A DNA stretch of 64,000 bases from Blasia pusilla (taxonomy: Eukaryota > Marchantiophyta > Marchantiopsida > Blasiales). Below the pieces are notes generated by a model. It searched no databases and was not told where the DNA came from. It saw nothing but the letters and a program-made list of their open reading frames with translations. The first letter of the stretch is position 1, and each line of letters begins with the position of its first letter. The stretch covers positions 63,178,001 to 63,242,000 of the forward strand of contig CM114271.1 of the NCBI GenBank assembly GCA_050084515.1. Direction: 5' to 3'. The position numbers were made by a program, and so were the translations under genes. Of this stretch, positions 24,602 to 35,430 are shown in pieces.

Positions 24602-25628
24602 TGTCGTGCGCCTACTCTCCTTGAACGTTAATCTTGTTTGTTGCGGAAGCGTGCGTTCAGTAGGTCACGCTCTCAACGCTGATCTGCATCCAAACACGCA
24701 CTTTGGTTAGTCGGATCTTGGATCAATCAGCGGGATTACTTTCCGAGTTCTCGTCTCGGACTCTCTCTTCAAGCTCAACCTTCCTAGTTTCGCGGTTTCC
24801 AACACGGGCAAGTCTCGAAAGACTTGGGACAGACTTTTCTGGTCGGTTCAGGAACTCTGAAACGGCGTTTCGCGCCTTAGCGGTTCCAATGTCCGATGAA
24901 CATCCAATGAGTTCCTCACCAAGACTCGCACGAAGTGAATCTCGGGTTGGAATCCAAGTGTGGCGCATAAAGTCCACTCCCTTGGATCAGTTTGGGCTTC
25001 GGGTTTCGCGCTAAACTCCGTTTCATCCCCGTGCCTCTCAAACGCCGTTTGGCGCCCAAAGTGGGGTTTCGTTTCCCGAGACATCTCAGAGAAGGTACTC
25101 CCCTTACTAGTACTTCTGGGGATCTCCGGGGCCCCCTACATTTAGGAAAGACACCGGGCCCTCCAATTGGCCCTCAACCCGATTGCTCTCTGAATCGTTT
25201 TCGGCCAATATCTCAGCCAGTACTTATGCGTTTGCTGAGATCTTTGATGCGTTGGAAGCGTCTTGAGATCAGCTTTCCAACGCGCCCTTATTTGTCCCGA
25301 ACGCATCTCGGAGCTTAACGTTATGGTCCTAAACACAGTCAGATTCTCCCAAACGCTAGTCATGTTCCAAACTGGTTCTCACCTCTTTGGCAACCAACCT
25401 CCAAGACTCAACTCATCTCAAGTCTCGCTCGCGTTTGGTCTAGGTTTCTGGTCGCGACCACTAACGCATGAAACGCACAACTCTGTTCGCGTTTCGTCTC
25501 TTAGACTTTTTCCAAGAGACTCTACCAAACGCCTCTCCAAAGCGCAAACCTCGCGGCGTGAGTTTCTTTGAGTTCTGATGTTTCGCTTGGCGCGTATTTG
25601 GTGTTGTTTGGTTATGAGGGTCGCGACA
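24602..25628 (-). repeat. G2 LTR, left (3') copy
   Basis: 1027 bp with ends TGTCG..CGACA, preceded by CATGT. It aligns along its whole length with 31605-32636, mostly differing by single-base indels. The polypurine tract lies directly to the right. Confidence 0.9.
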
Positions 25629-25641
25629 CTCACCCCTCCTT
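25629..25641 (-). other. G2 polypurine tract
   Basis: The minus strand reads AAGGAGGGGTGAG directly before the LTR start TGTCGCGACC. It primes plus-strand DNA synthesis and fixes both orientation and LTR edge. Confidence 0.85.
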
Positions 25642-26311
25642 AGAAGGTTGATGTCCTCATCAACGCAAACCTTATTGATGTTAAGTTCGGGAAGCCGACC
25701 CCTTAACACAGTAATCGCGTTCGTAGCTAACCCGCAATTCCTCTTTTGGCTTAAGTCTTAGGTTTGTATAAAGACTTAGACTTATTAGCTTCTCGCTTTC
25801 GATGAGCCTAGACTAGTTCTCGCCAAACTAATCTAACTATCAAAATAAGCTCACTAAGTGCAACCTAACACTTCACTCACTATTTGTAAACAACCACTTT
25901 GTCTACCTAGCCAACTCGTACTACTTTTGGGTCACTGTATTCCACCTAGGCGTCACTAAGTTCAGTCATGAAACATGAATGAGATCACCACAAACCCCAA
26001 GACAGACTCATCGCCCGCCGACGTTAGGGCGAGCCCAAATGCTAGTACTTCAACACTTGGTCCCGATCTAGATGCCTTATCTCGAATACAAGCTCTCACC
26101 TCAAATACTCATTGTTTGGTCTCCTTGACTTACATCCTAAGCATATGAAGAACTACTCATTGCCTTGCACAAACCAAACTCAAAATTATAATACAAGCAT
26201 CGAATCTCCAAATCCATGTCTTCTTTATTGCAACAACTAAACCTTTCTAGTTACAACGGGTTATCGCCCAAGCTTTCCGGTCACAAGTTATGTCCATTGC
26301 TTCACCATGTA
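25642..26311. other. G2 3' untranslated region
   Basis: No coding frame. This stretch lies between the chromodomain end and the polypurine tract. Confidence 0.6.
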
Positions 26312-27833
26312 CTAACGCACGTGCCTTTCTTGCATCCATCTGAAGTCACACAATGCTTCTTGCGCATGTTCTAGATCCGCCTCCGCAATCCAAGTCGCCT
26401 CTTTCACATGATAGCCTTTCCACTTGACCAAGTACTCAGATTTGGTGGTTACGCCTGGAACGCAGAATAGTCTCAACCTCGAACTCTGGTTCCTCATTTC
26501 GATGACCGGTTGTGGTCTCAACATCCTCCTTCGCCCGACGCACATTGTCTTGAAGATACTTCTTCAATAATAACACATGGAAAGTCGGGTGAATCTTGAA
26601 CTCGTTTAGCGGCTCCAACGTGTACACATCCTCAAACGGCTTTGCCTTGATCACATACGGTCCAAACATACTTGGTCGACAATTTATGAGACAATTCTTT
26701 CGGAAGAGTGAGATTCTTAACACTCAACCACACTTGTTCCCCAACTTGGAAACTCACATGGCGCCGACTTTTGTTAGCATGCTTTACGTACCTTAGTTGA
26801 GCCTTGGCGAGACTTTCTCTCGCCGCTCTTGTCGTTCTGCATTTCCACTAACAAACATTCCGCCGTTGCTTGACGAGTGTGTGTCGATGTATTGCCCTTC
26901 GAAAAGAGCTAAGTCAAGAGGCCCTTTCGGTTCTCTTTGATACGCGGAACAAACGGAGATTCTCCGGTTGCGAATGCCTAGTCGAGTTGTAACAATACTC
27001 AGCCATACTTAACCACTTGGCCCAATCTCTTTGGTCCGCACTCACGTAATTCCGTAAGTATTGGTTTACGACCGAAGTTTATTTTTTTCCGTTTGCCCAT
27101 CCGTTTGAGGATGGAAGGCCGTACTAAAGCTGAGTTTGGTCGGAACCTCGTGAATAGATGTTTCCAAAAGGCCTTTGGTAAACTTCGGATCCCGATCGGA
27201 CACAATGCTCCTAGGCAATCCGTGCGCACGCCACCAACCATCCAGGAATAGTCGGAAGTCGCGAGGCCGTCGCAGACTCTCTCGTCGGCACAAACCTCCC
27301 CAACTTGCTAAACCGATCAACTATTACAAGTATAGCGTTGTATCCCTCAGATTGGAAGACTCGTAATGAAATCCATGCTAATGCTTTGCAAGGGTCCCTC
27401 CGGGATTGGCAAAGGATGAAGTAAACCTTGTTTCTTCGCATAAGACACGCGGTTCGCCTGGCAGGTCACGCATGTTTTCACATATTGAGCAACATCTTCC
27501 TTCATGTTGGGCCGGAAGAACCTCTTAGACAAAACAAAGCAAGAGTGGATTTCTCCCCTTTGTGTCCCGCCAAAGGTCCATCATGACATTCCACAAACAC
27601 CTTGGTCCGTAGCTTGCCTTGGCCTACATAGATCCGCTCGCTTAAACCTTAGCAAGCCGTGTCTCAAACTCAGATTGGCCACCTTCTCGCCCCGCTTTAA
27701 CTTCCCAAGGTACTCCCTTGCTTGCTCATCCTTCATGTATCCTTCACTAATCCTTCTTTCCAGGTCTGTTTCATTAGGGAACATTGCTCTCAACACTTGC
27801 GCGTCGATGGCATGTGTTCATCCTGCGATTTAA
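26312..27833 (-). pseudogene. G2 integrase with chromodomain
   Basis: The parts are in family order but in different frames: zinc-binding N-part (27532-27347, with YVKTCVTCQANRVSYAKKQG), core with the first Asp in SMDFITSLP, the second in SDRDPKF (27320-27066) and the Glu in QTDGQTEKN. Then follows the C-terminal region with KIHPTFHVLLLKKY (about 26600). A chromodomain comes at about 26500-26380, with EYLVKWKGYHVKEATWIAEA. Chromodomains of chromoviruses bind methylated histone H3 and direct integration to heterochromatin. At least four frameshifts separate these parts, so the protein is not made whole. Confidence 0.85.
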
Positions 27834-29200
27834 CGATCTGGAATGACATTGTCCTTCCCGGCTTGTGGATTAGCTCCACATTCATCAACGCCAAGGTATC
27901 ATGCCACCGGTTGTTTTGGCGCCACGCGATCCTGGGTCTCAAAATACTTGAGCGATATGTTATCGGTGAATACTCGAGTCTGTGAAGTCCCAAATAGTGA
28001 CGCCACTTCCTCAAGCAATGAACCACCGCAAAGAACTCTTTCTCATGAGTAGGCCATCTCCTTTCAGTGTCGGTCGCTTCTTGCTTTCGTATGCTCTGAG
28101 TCTCCCTTTTGCACCAACATTCCTACAATCGCGAAATCACTAGCATCCGTGTGCACCTCGAACGGTTGTTCAAACTCCGGCAGCTTTAGAACTGGTTCCT
28201 GCGAGAGGATCTCTTTGACTCGATTGAACGCTTTATCCACTTCCTCGGTCCATGTAGTATTGGCAAACTTTGCGGTCCAATCCGTGAGAGGTTTCACTAT
28301 GCCCGAAAAATTCTTCACGTATGTCCGTAAAATCGATGACTCGATGAACCTTCGCATCCCTTCACCGTGGAAGGCGGTTCCCATTCGCAATTGCGCTCAC
28401 CTTTTCCATGTCCGGACTCACTCCATCCGTGACCGACCACATGTCCCAAGAACTTGATCTTCGTCAAACCGAACTCACTCTTATCCGCATTCGCATTACA
28501 GCTTGTTCGCCCTAAGTTTCTCAAACACCGTCTTCAAATGTCGAGCGTGCTCCTCTAGTGTTTTCGAATAGATGAGTATGTCATCTATATAGATGATCAC
28601 AAACTCATCCGTCTCCTTGTGAAAGATGGAGTTCATCAAAGTGGTAAACGTCGGAGGCACATTACAAAGACCGAAAGGCATTACTACAAACTCGAACGAA
28701 CCGTATCTCGTCCTACAGGCAGTCTTCTCTACATCCGCTTCGGCAATCCGAATCTGATAATATCCTGATTTCAGGTCAATCCGGCTGAAATACTTGGCAC
28801 CCGAAAATCGATCAAAGAGGTCATCCATCCTCGGTAGAGGATAGTTATTCCTTACCGTCACTTTATTCAGCGCCCGATAATCAACACAGAGTCTCAACTT
28901 CCCATCCTTCTTCTTGACAAAGAGGACGGGCGCCCCATAAGGTGACTTGCTCGTTCGGATGTAACCCCTCTCTAGGAGTTCACCCAACTGTTTCTTCAAC
29001 TCAGCAAGTTCCTCTTGATTCAACCTATATGGTGCCTTTGAAGGTGGTTGAGATCCTGGTATCACCTCAATCTTATGATCAACCGCCCTATGTGGTGGCA
29101 ACTCAGTCGGAAGCTCCTTAGTCAACACATCTTCAAATTCTTTCACAACTCTCTTGAGTGTTTCAGGATCTCCCTTGAAGCTGAGTTCTGATCTCTGCAT
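27790..29200 (-). pseudogene. G2 reverse transcriptase and RNase H
   Basis: It copies element RNA into DNA. The open stretch at 29200-28496 (234 aa) is well preserved: [18 protein letters not shown], the first catalytic Asp in [26 protein letters not shown] and the catalytic YIDD in [12 protein letters not shown]. The thumb and RNase H continue in shifted frames: FGLTKIKFLGHVV (28524-28315), then RNase H with EVHTDASDFAI (28390-28064) and a tail ending ELIHKPGRT (28026-27790). It lies between protease and integrase as in all Ty3/gypsy elements. The polymerase active site looks sound, but the polyprotein is broken. Confidence 0.9.
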
Positions 29201-29499
29201 CTTGCGCTTGCATCATCCTCTACTCGTCTCATCAAGCAAAGGAATCCTTCCTCTAACTCGCCAAACTCGTCCTCGTGATGGCGTTCACCAACTCCGTCTT
29301 TCTAGGCACCTCACGAACCAATCGACATCCGTCCGTTTGCCGTTAACCAAGACGCTTAACCTCAAAGGTCTCCGCCTCGGTTCCACCTCATACGCATCCA
29401 AGAACGTGTTCCCCAAGACTCGTCGATACCGCCCATCTCGCAAACTGTAAAATTCTCCTTCAACTCAAATACTCCGATCTCACAACTAGCCCTAAAACC

Positions 29500-29773
29500 A
29501 GATCGATGTCCGGTGGGATTTTCCTCCCGCGAATCCTACCTAATGGGTTCATCCGCTTTGGTGGTTGGCAATCCCAACGTTTTACGATTCTCGGACTCAA
29601 GAATGAGTGCGAAGCTTTGTATCAACGAGCAACATCACATCGCGATTAGCGATCTTGGATCCTAGGTAAACCAAATTGGGCGCCCTCTTGGTGACTCAGA
29701 GATGTATCTAGATCTCCCTCCGATAAATGCTTAGCGGCAAACGCAATCATACTCGGTTTACTAACCTTGGGCC
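29500..29773 (-). pseudogene. G2 aspartic protease, frameshifted
   Basis: At about 29650-29600 the minus strand reads VMLLVDTK and, one base out of frame, ASHSFLS. This matches the retropepsin site LVDTGASHSFL with one base lost at the Gly codon. The protease would cut the Gag-Pol polyprotein; it is inactive in this copy. Confidence 0.6.
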
Positions 29774-30801
29774 TCACACATTCCTTAGCCATATGCCCGG
29801 TTCGCCACAATTATAACAAATCACTTTGGCATTCGTTGACTTCAGAACGGCGGCCCCTTCGGCCGCGTTGAGTTCCACTCGTTTTGCCGCTGGGGCGAGA
29901 GACCCTCCGTGGTCACGCTCACCCCCATTCCAAACCCTCTTGGATGTCCCTTTATTCTTCTGTAACTTAGAAAAACTTTTTGTCTCAAAGGGTTTCGGGT
30001 GTTGGACCTCATCGTCCCCAATCCGCTCGGCTAGTCTCAAGAGGTCCGCGCACGTCTCTGGGATGTGAGGCATACGAAAGAGAGCCTTCTCGGCACTCGG
30101 TTTGAGCCCACTTAGGAAGATCACCTTTTTAGTATGTTCGTCCGTGGAAAGTGCACTCATGAGCGCACTAAACTCTCGCACATAAGCACCAAGTGATCCA
30201 CTCTGGCGCAACCTCACCACCTCCATGCCATCGCGGTACTCCTGATATTCCGGAGTGAATCGGTTCCCAATCAACTCCTTGAAATCTTCCCAACTCAACG
30301 TTTTCCCACGACCTAGATGTTCTTTCCGGTGAGCCGTCCACCAATGGAGAGCGTGATCCTTCAAAAACGTGACCGCTTCTGATCACCTTGTCTTGTTCAT
30401 CGCGCTTTTGCGCTGAAATAGAGTTCGAGTTCCGTTAGAAACTCGCTCACTTTCCGAGAACGCCCCATTCTGTGAATGGCGTTGGCAAATTAGTCTTACA
30501 AAGCTTCTTGCCGTAACTAGAGGCTCCATTTGACTTGAATTCGAGATCACCTTGCTCGTTCAGCCATCTGGTCCGCCATCACCTTCATCAATCCCATCAT
30601 TTGGGTAAAAAAGGCCGGATCGTTTAAGTTTGGACCCGAAGGTCCCACGGAAAGATTTTCGGTTGGAACATCCTCATGTCTGGGACTCGGCACTTCGGGA
30701 GTCGCAAATTCCACCTCCGGCTCTCGGTCCGTCATTGATTCGTCTCTTGGCTTCTTTGCTTTGACTCGCGGTTTCCTCGGTTCTTCGCCCTTTGTTGCCA
30801 T
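29774..30801 (-). pseudogene. G2 gag with zinc knuckle
   Basis: It forms the particle and packages RNA. The likely start is the ATG at about 30801 (MATKGEEPRKPRVKAKKP), a basic then acidic N-part. After a frameshift near 30540-30390, the retrotrans-gag domain follows (30364-29774) with ALHWWTAHRKEHLGRGKTLS, FKELIGNRFTPEYQEYRDG and VREFSALMSAL. A zinc knuckle begins CYNCGEPG and is then frameshifted before its His-Cys part. The frame upstream of the ATG belongs to the duplicated G1 integrase, so the normal G2 leader is missing. Confidence 0.8.
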
Positions 30802-30821
30802 TTGTACCACTCTTCGCCCTT

Positions 30822-31604
30822 TGTACCACTCTTTCCGCCAATCCATCCGCCTCAGGATGATCCCTAGACGTGGTGCGGTGATCTATCAGCGCCTAATCAC
30901 ACAAGGCCTGAAACTCTCCCTCGAACTCGATCGCTGGTCGGGCCAACACCTCCGCCCGTGCACCAAAGTGACTAAGCACACGATCTAGAAACACATAAGC
31001 TGTTCCCTCGCTCGCCTTGTCTGGTAGTGCCACCAACTCTATCCACTTGGAGAAATGCTCCACCATGACCAACACTTACCTATGATGACGCCCTATCAAT
31101 GGCAAAGGTCCTGCAAAGTCTAAACTCCACCGATAACCTAAACCCATAATCGACAAAGGATGTAACTGCGGAGTGGGAGCATTGAAGGATGCTCGCACTC
31201 TGTCACATACCATACATTTGGCCACAAACTGCTGTACCCCAGTATGCATGCCGCGCCACCAATACTGAACGTGGAGTAAGCTGTAAGTAAGCTTTACTCC
31301 AAAATGTCCCAACTCCTCATGGGCATGTCGCACTACACGTGCTCGCTGGGAAGGATGAGGTACCACTCGTATCCTACCATCTCCCCATACCCGCAAAATG
31401 TGAGTCCCCTCCCACCTGAACCTCTTGGCTCTCTGTAGGATCCGATCCCGCTCCCTAGCACTCACTGTGCTCGCTATGACGCCAGTGCGCAAGAACTCCA
31501 CAACCTCCACGTTGTCATGGATATCACAACCACCTGTCGCCTCCTCATTGACCTCCGGATCCAAAGACTCTGCATCCAACCCCACCACTGGAGTCATCAC
31601 ATGT
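30822..31604 (-). pseudogene. Duplicated G1 integrase fragment
   Basis: It is a second copy of the G1 integrase N-half and matches 23825-24601. The 31600-31076 part is open for 174 codons and shows the zinc-binding domain (HAHEELGHFGVKLTY, then AKCMVCDRVRASF), the N-terminal region before it, and the first catalytic Asp in YRWSLDFAGPLPLIG. The next part (31075-30893) has lost the second catalytic Asp: LARPAIEFEGEF instead of the DQ-TEF pattern. It stops at microhomology with the G2 gag leader. Compared with the left copy it has fewer frameshifts in the first 530 bases. It is either a true duplication or an assembly join. Confidence 0.85.
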
Positions 31605-32636
31605 TGTCGTGCGCCTACTCTCCTTGAACGTTAATCTTGTTTGTTGCGGAAGCGTGCGTTCAGTAGGTCACGCTCTCAACGCTGATCTGCATCCAAACAC
31701 GCACTTTGGTTAGTCGGATCTTGGATCAATCAGCGGGATTACTTTCCGAGTTCTCGTCTCGGACTCTCTCTTCAAGCTCAACCTTCCTAGTTTCGCGGTT
31801 TCCAACACGGGCAAGTCTCGAAAGACTTGGGAGACTTTTTCTGGTCGGTTCGGGAACTGAAACGGCGTTTCGCGCCTAGCGGTTCCAACTGTCCGATGAA
31901 CATCCAATGAGTTCCTCACCAAGACTCGCACGAAGTGAATCTCGGGTTGGAATCCAAGTGTGGCGTACAAAGTCCACTCCCTTGGATCAGGTTTGGGCTT
32001 CGGGTTTCCGCGCCAAACTCCCGTTTCATCCCGTGCCTCTGAAACGCCGTTTGGCGCCCAAAGTGGGGTTTCGTTTCCCGAGACATCTCAGAGAAGGTAC
32101 TCCCCTTACTAGTACTTCTGGGGATCTCCGGGGCCCCCTACATTTAGGGAAAGACACCCGGGCCCCTCCAATTGGCCCTCAACCCGATTGCTCTCTGAAT
32201 CGTTTTCGGCCAATATCTCAGCCAGTACTTATGCGTTTGCTGAGATCTTTGATGCGTTGGAAGCGTCTTGAGATCAGCTTTCCAACGCGCCCTTATTTGT
32301 CCCGAACGCATCTCGGAGCTTAACGTTATGGTCCTAAACACAGTCAGATTCTCCCAAACGCTAGTCATGTTCCAAACTGGTTCTCACCTCTTTGGCAACC
32401 AACCTCCAAGACTCAACTCATCTCAAGTCTCGGCTCGCGTTTGGTCTAGGTTTCCTGGTCGCGACCACTAACGCATGAAACGCACAACTCTGTTCCGCGT
32501 TTCGTCTCTTAGACTTTTTCCAAGAGACTCTACCAAACGCCTCTCCAAAGCGCAAACCTCGCGGCGTGAGTTTCTTTGAGTTCTGATGTTTCGCTTGGCG
32601 CGTATTTGGTGTTGTTTGGTTATGAGGGTCGCGACA
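31605..32636 (-). repeat. G2 LTR, right (5') copy
   Basis: 1032 bp, TGTCG..CGACA, with CATGT on both sides (31600-31604 and 32637-32641). Taken alone it looks exactly like a solo LTR inserted in G1, since G1 coding continues on both sides of it. Confidence 0.9.
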
Positions 32637-32641
32637 CATGT
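32637..32641. other. G2 target-site duplication CATGT, right
   Basis: Five bases directly after the right LTR, identical to 24597-24601 and 31600-31604. They confirm insertion between the G1 RNase H and integrase coding. Confidence 0.75.
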
Positions 32642-34083
32642 GGTTGACCTACCATAGTCAACCAACAAAGATAGGCAGATGCATGCCAACCGGGCACCAT
32701 CTCCTCATCACTCTCTCCGTGCCATCGAGCTCCTGAGTCGTCTCTCTGACTGGGACATGGGTTACGACTCAACCCATCCGCATCCTAGTTCAGCCGACCT
32801 CGCCTATGAACCACCTCAAACTCATACTCCTGTAGTAATAGAGCCCACCTGGCAAGCTTTCCCGTAAGCTTGTCGGACTCCATCAACCACCTCAACGGCT
32901 GATGATCAGTGATAAGTGTGAAAGGGTTGCCAAATAAATAGCACCTAAAATGTGCCACGGCCCACACTGCAGCCAAGCACTCTCCCTCGTAGGAGCTGTA
33001 CTTTGCCTCTGCAATGTTGTTTGATCGGCTCGCGTAAGCCACAACGAACTCCCTCTCCTCGTCATCCCTCTCAGTAAGCACTGCTCCTAGATCCAACATG
33101 CTCCAATCCGTATGTAATTGGAATGGGCGACCCCGAACCAGTCTCTGTAAAATGGGTGAGGACGTCAACCTGTCCTTGAGCTCCTGAAATGCTCGCTCCT
33201 GATCATCTCCCCACAACCACATCTGATCAAGTCTCGTCAACAAGGTCAAAGACTTTGCGATCGCACTAAAACCCTTGACATACCGTCGATAGAAGTTCGC
33301 CAGTCCAAGAAATGGTCGGACTCGACTTACATCTGTAGGGCGTGGAATCTGCGCAATAACCTCTACCTTCGTCTGCTGAACGCCTAACCCACTCGGGTAT
33401 ATGGTGTGTCCCAAGTACTCAATCTGCTCCTGAAAGAATCTGCACTTGTCTGGATGTAACTTCAGTCCATGTAACTGCAATCGCCGAAATACCTCCTCCA
33501 AGTGTCGCTCATGCTCCTCAACCGTGGAACTGAAGATAAGAATATCATCTATGTAACATCGTACAAAATCCAAGCTAGCCAAAATCCTATCCATCACGCT
33601 CTGAAACTCCGCAGGCGCGTTCTTTAACCCAAATGGTAAGAACCGCCACTGATACAAGCAATCTCTCCGATATATCCCCGCATCGCCGCCCTGTCCTCCA
33701 ACCCGATAGGAAGCGATGATAGCCAAAGACGGAGATCTAAAGTATCTGAAGATCTTTGCATGCCCTACCACATCAAAGATCTCCTCAGGAGTAGGCATGG
33801 CATACCCATCTGACCTCATCTGTCGGTTGATAGGACGGTAATCTCCACACATCCGCCTATCCGTCCAATTGCCATACATATCCTTCTTCGCGGCATGATG
33901 CGTGGGGGATGCATACTCCCCATGTGATAACTCCACAAGTCTTGCCTCCAACAAGTCCCGACTCTGCTCAATCAAGGCTCGCTCCATATCGAATACCTGT
34001 AGGGTCGACAAAAGATCGGGCGTATCACTAGCCAACTCAATCCGTATCCCGGGACCCTTCAGCGTACCCAAGTCTCTCATCAT
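32642..34083 (-). pseudogene. G1 reverse transcriptase and RNase H
   Basis: It copies element RNA into DNA. The 432-codon open part (34083-32785) has RT motifs MCGDYRPINRQ, FLPFGLKNAPAEFQSVM and the catalytic YIDD in CYIDDILIFSST. The first catalytic Asp lies where two compensating frameshifts occur (about 33760-33670): the alternate frame reads LDLR, while the open frame reads FRSPSLAIIAS. The RT thumb and the FLGLANFYRRYV connection follow, then RNase H with FQLHTDWSMLDLGAVL, KYSSYEGECLAAVWAV and LITDHQPLRWL. A TAG at 32787-32785 interrupts the linker; beyond it DADGLSRNPCPSQRDDSG is readable up to the G2 insertion. Confidence 0.9.
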
Positions 34084-34479
34084 CTTGAAGGAAAAACAAC
34101 CGACATGCCCTCTCGAAACCTATGAACTCGCGTCGCTCTCCTCCTATCAACTTGAGACCTATCACAGGCTCCCAAGTCTCCATCGTGACCTCACTCGGAG
34201 AGGGCGCAACCTCCGGCTTTGTTGCTATGTAGCAACCCTAGCCACTTCCGCAACAACCACTCCACTCGACCTCCTACACCATGCTCTACATCCAAAAATG
34301 AACATGTGCTACTCTAGCCGCCTTTCGTACTCTCGCTTTCGAACGACGCCGGGAAGTTCATGGGTGCCTATCTCTCCTCATCTCGCCTGACCAATGCCTG
34401 TCATTGCACCAGAGGCGTGGTCCAACTCGTGGACGTGACGGCATGGATGACACTCGCATCCGTCTCTGCTTAGCCATAC
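34084..34479 (-). other. Linker between methyltransferase and reverse transcriptase
   Basis: It carries the end of the motif X frame (to about 34358) and then short broken frames. A 162-codon frame on the opposite strand (33902-34390) is a shadow of the transcriptase coding. No separate domain was recognised. Confidence 0.5.
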
Positions 34480-35430
34480 CTAGGCTGAATATCCATGTGA
34501 GACAGTTGAGGTCCATCGCCTGCCCCAACACCTGTCTCCGTGCTGCCTCAGTAATCCCTGGCACCGCCGTAGTACCGGTAGTGAACCCCATGCACGCTCG
34601 CGCTCATCTGCTGTAGGCTCCTCCAATACTCCGGTCACCTCATCCCAAATCATGCCTGACCCTCTCTGATGAAAGGCATGTGATGCTGGGAAGCTCACCA
34701 ACGTAGGTAAGGCTACCCTCAACTCCTCCACCCTATTGGCCGTGGCCAACGGTGGTCTATCATCGCGTGTCATCACCTGAGATCGACGCCTTGAGTCCAA
34801 AATAGCATCCACCGTGAGATGTGGTGCTCTCTGGACTCCACTGTCGGCTTGACTCAGTACCTCTGATGGTATCAGGTTCGTCCACCATAGTCGTGGACGA
34901 TGGGCACGTGACCCAACTCTTGTTGCATCTAACAACACAGCCGGTCCCAACCAGGACCTCACCTGATGTACACTTGTCATCACACGTGCACGAGTATCTC
35001 CCAACAACGGCACGTTCTCCAAAATGTACGTATCTGACTCTATTGCAAGTGTCGTACTACTCGCAGCATCTCCCAAAACATCCCTGACCTCGGATCCTGC
35101 AATCCAAATCCTCGTCGAGCTGATGAATGACCCTGACATGGCCATCTAGCAATCACCAAATGAATGGTGCCAACTCTATCCAGATCCTGCGCCCCCACCA
35201 AAGATATGTCGGCGGGTAGCGTATCTTTGGTATCCCCATCGCAGATACCGACAACAACTCAGGATACCTCTGGACCAATCTCGCCACGTGACGTAATGAT
35301 ACTCGCCGCGCGGTCTCATCTCTCTCCACATAAAGGTACTGATGCACCCGTATGCCCGCCTGTAATATGGCCGCCAATCCGGTGCTAATCCCTCCAAAGA
35401 GATCTAACACCCTAACACCCTCCTCTGGGC
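34480..35430 (-). pseudogene. Retrotransposon C5 cytosine DNA methyltransferase
   Basis: C5 methyltransferases move a methyl group from S-adenosylmethionine to cytosine in DNA. The motifs appear in family order. Motif I: VRVLDLFGGISTGLAA (about 35420-35373). Motif IV: LVIARWPCQGHSSARRGFG, with the catalytic Cys in PCQ (35141-35133). Motif VI: YILENVPLLGD (ENV at 35019-35011). Motif VIII: SRAHRPRLWWTNL (34899-34876). Towards the end come EEPTADERERAWG and motif X, RRQVLGQAMDLNCLTW (34541-34485). Four segments lie in different frames, so at least three indels break it. It sits inside the G1 polyprotein between protease and reverse transcriptase, which argues for translation as part of Gag-Pol. 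A closer class (DNMT3-like or other) cannot be set by eye. Confidence 0.9.

Larger units (their letters stand above)
24602..32636 (-). mobile_element. G2: chromovirus nested in G1, rearranged
   Basis: A Ty3/gypsy chromovirus on the minus strand: gag about 30801-29774, protease, reverse transcriptase and RNase H 29200-27800, integrase 27833-26700, chromodomain about 26500-26380, polypurine tract 25641-25629, 3' LTR 25628-24602. The 5' LTR copy (32636-31605) is not joined to gag. Between them lies 783 bp of G1 integrase (31604-30822), so the G2 primer site and leader are missing. CATGT flanks both outer edges. Gag, protease and integrase are frameshifted. Microhomology (GAGTGGTACA) at the 30822 junction points to an illegitimate join or a misassembly. 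Confidence 0.8.

Noticed and set aside
31605-32636. Right G2 LTR as an independent solo LTR
   Set aside because: Possible from its CATGT flanks, but it shares the same insertion site as the full G2 copy, so it is described as part of one rearranged nest.
33902-34390. 162-codon plus-strand frame
   Set aside because: Lies antisense to the G1 transcriptase and its linker, whose motifs fix the real strand; no family signature of its own.
35040-35042. TAG within the methyltransferase as a nonsense codon
   Set aside because: The frame shifts between the PCQ and ENV motifs near this place, so the TAG may not be in frame at all.
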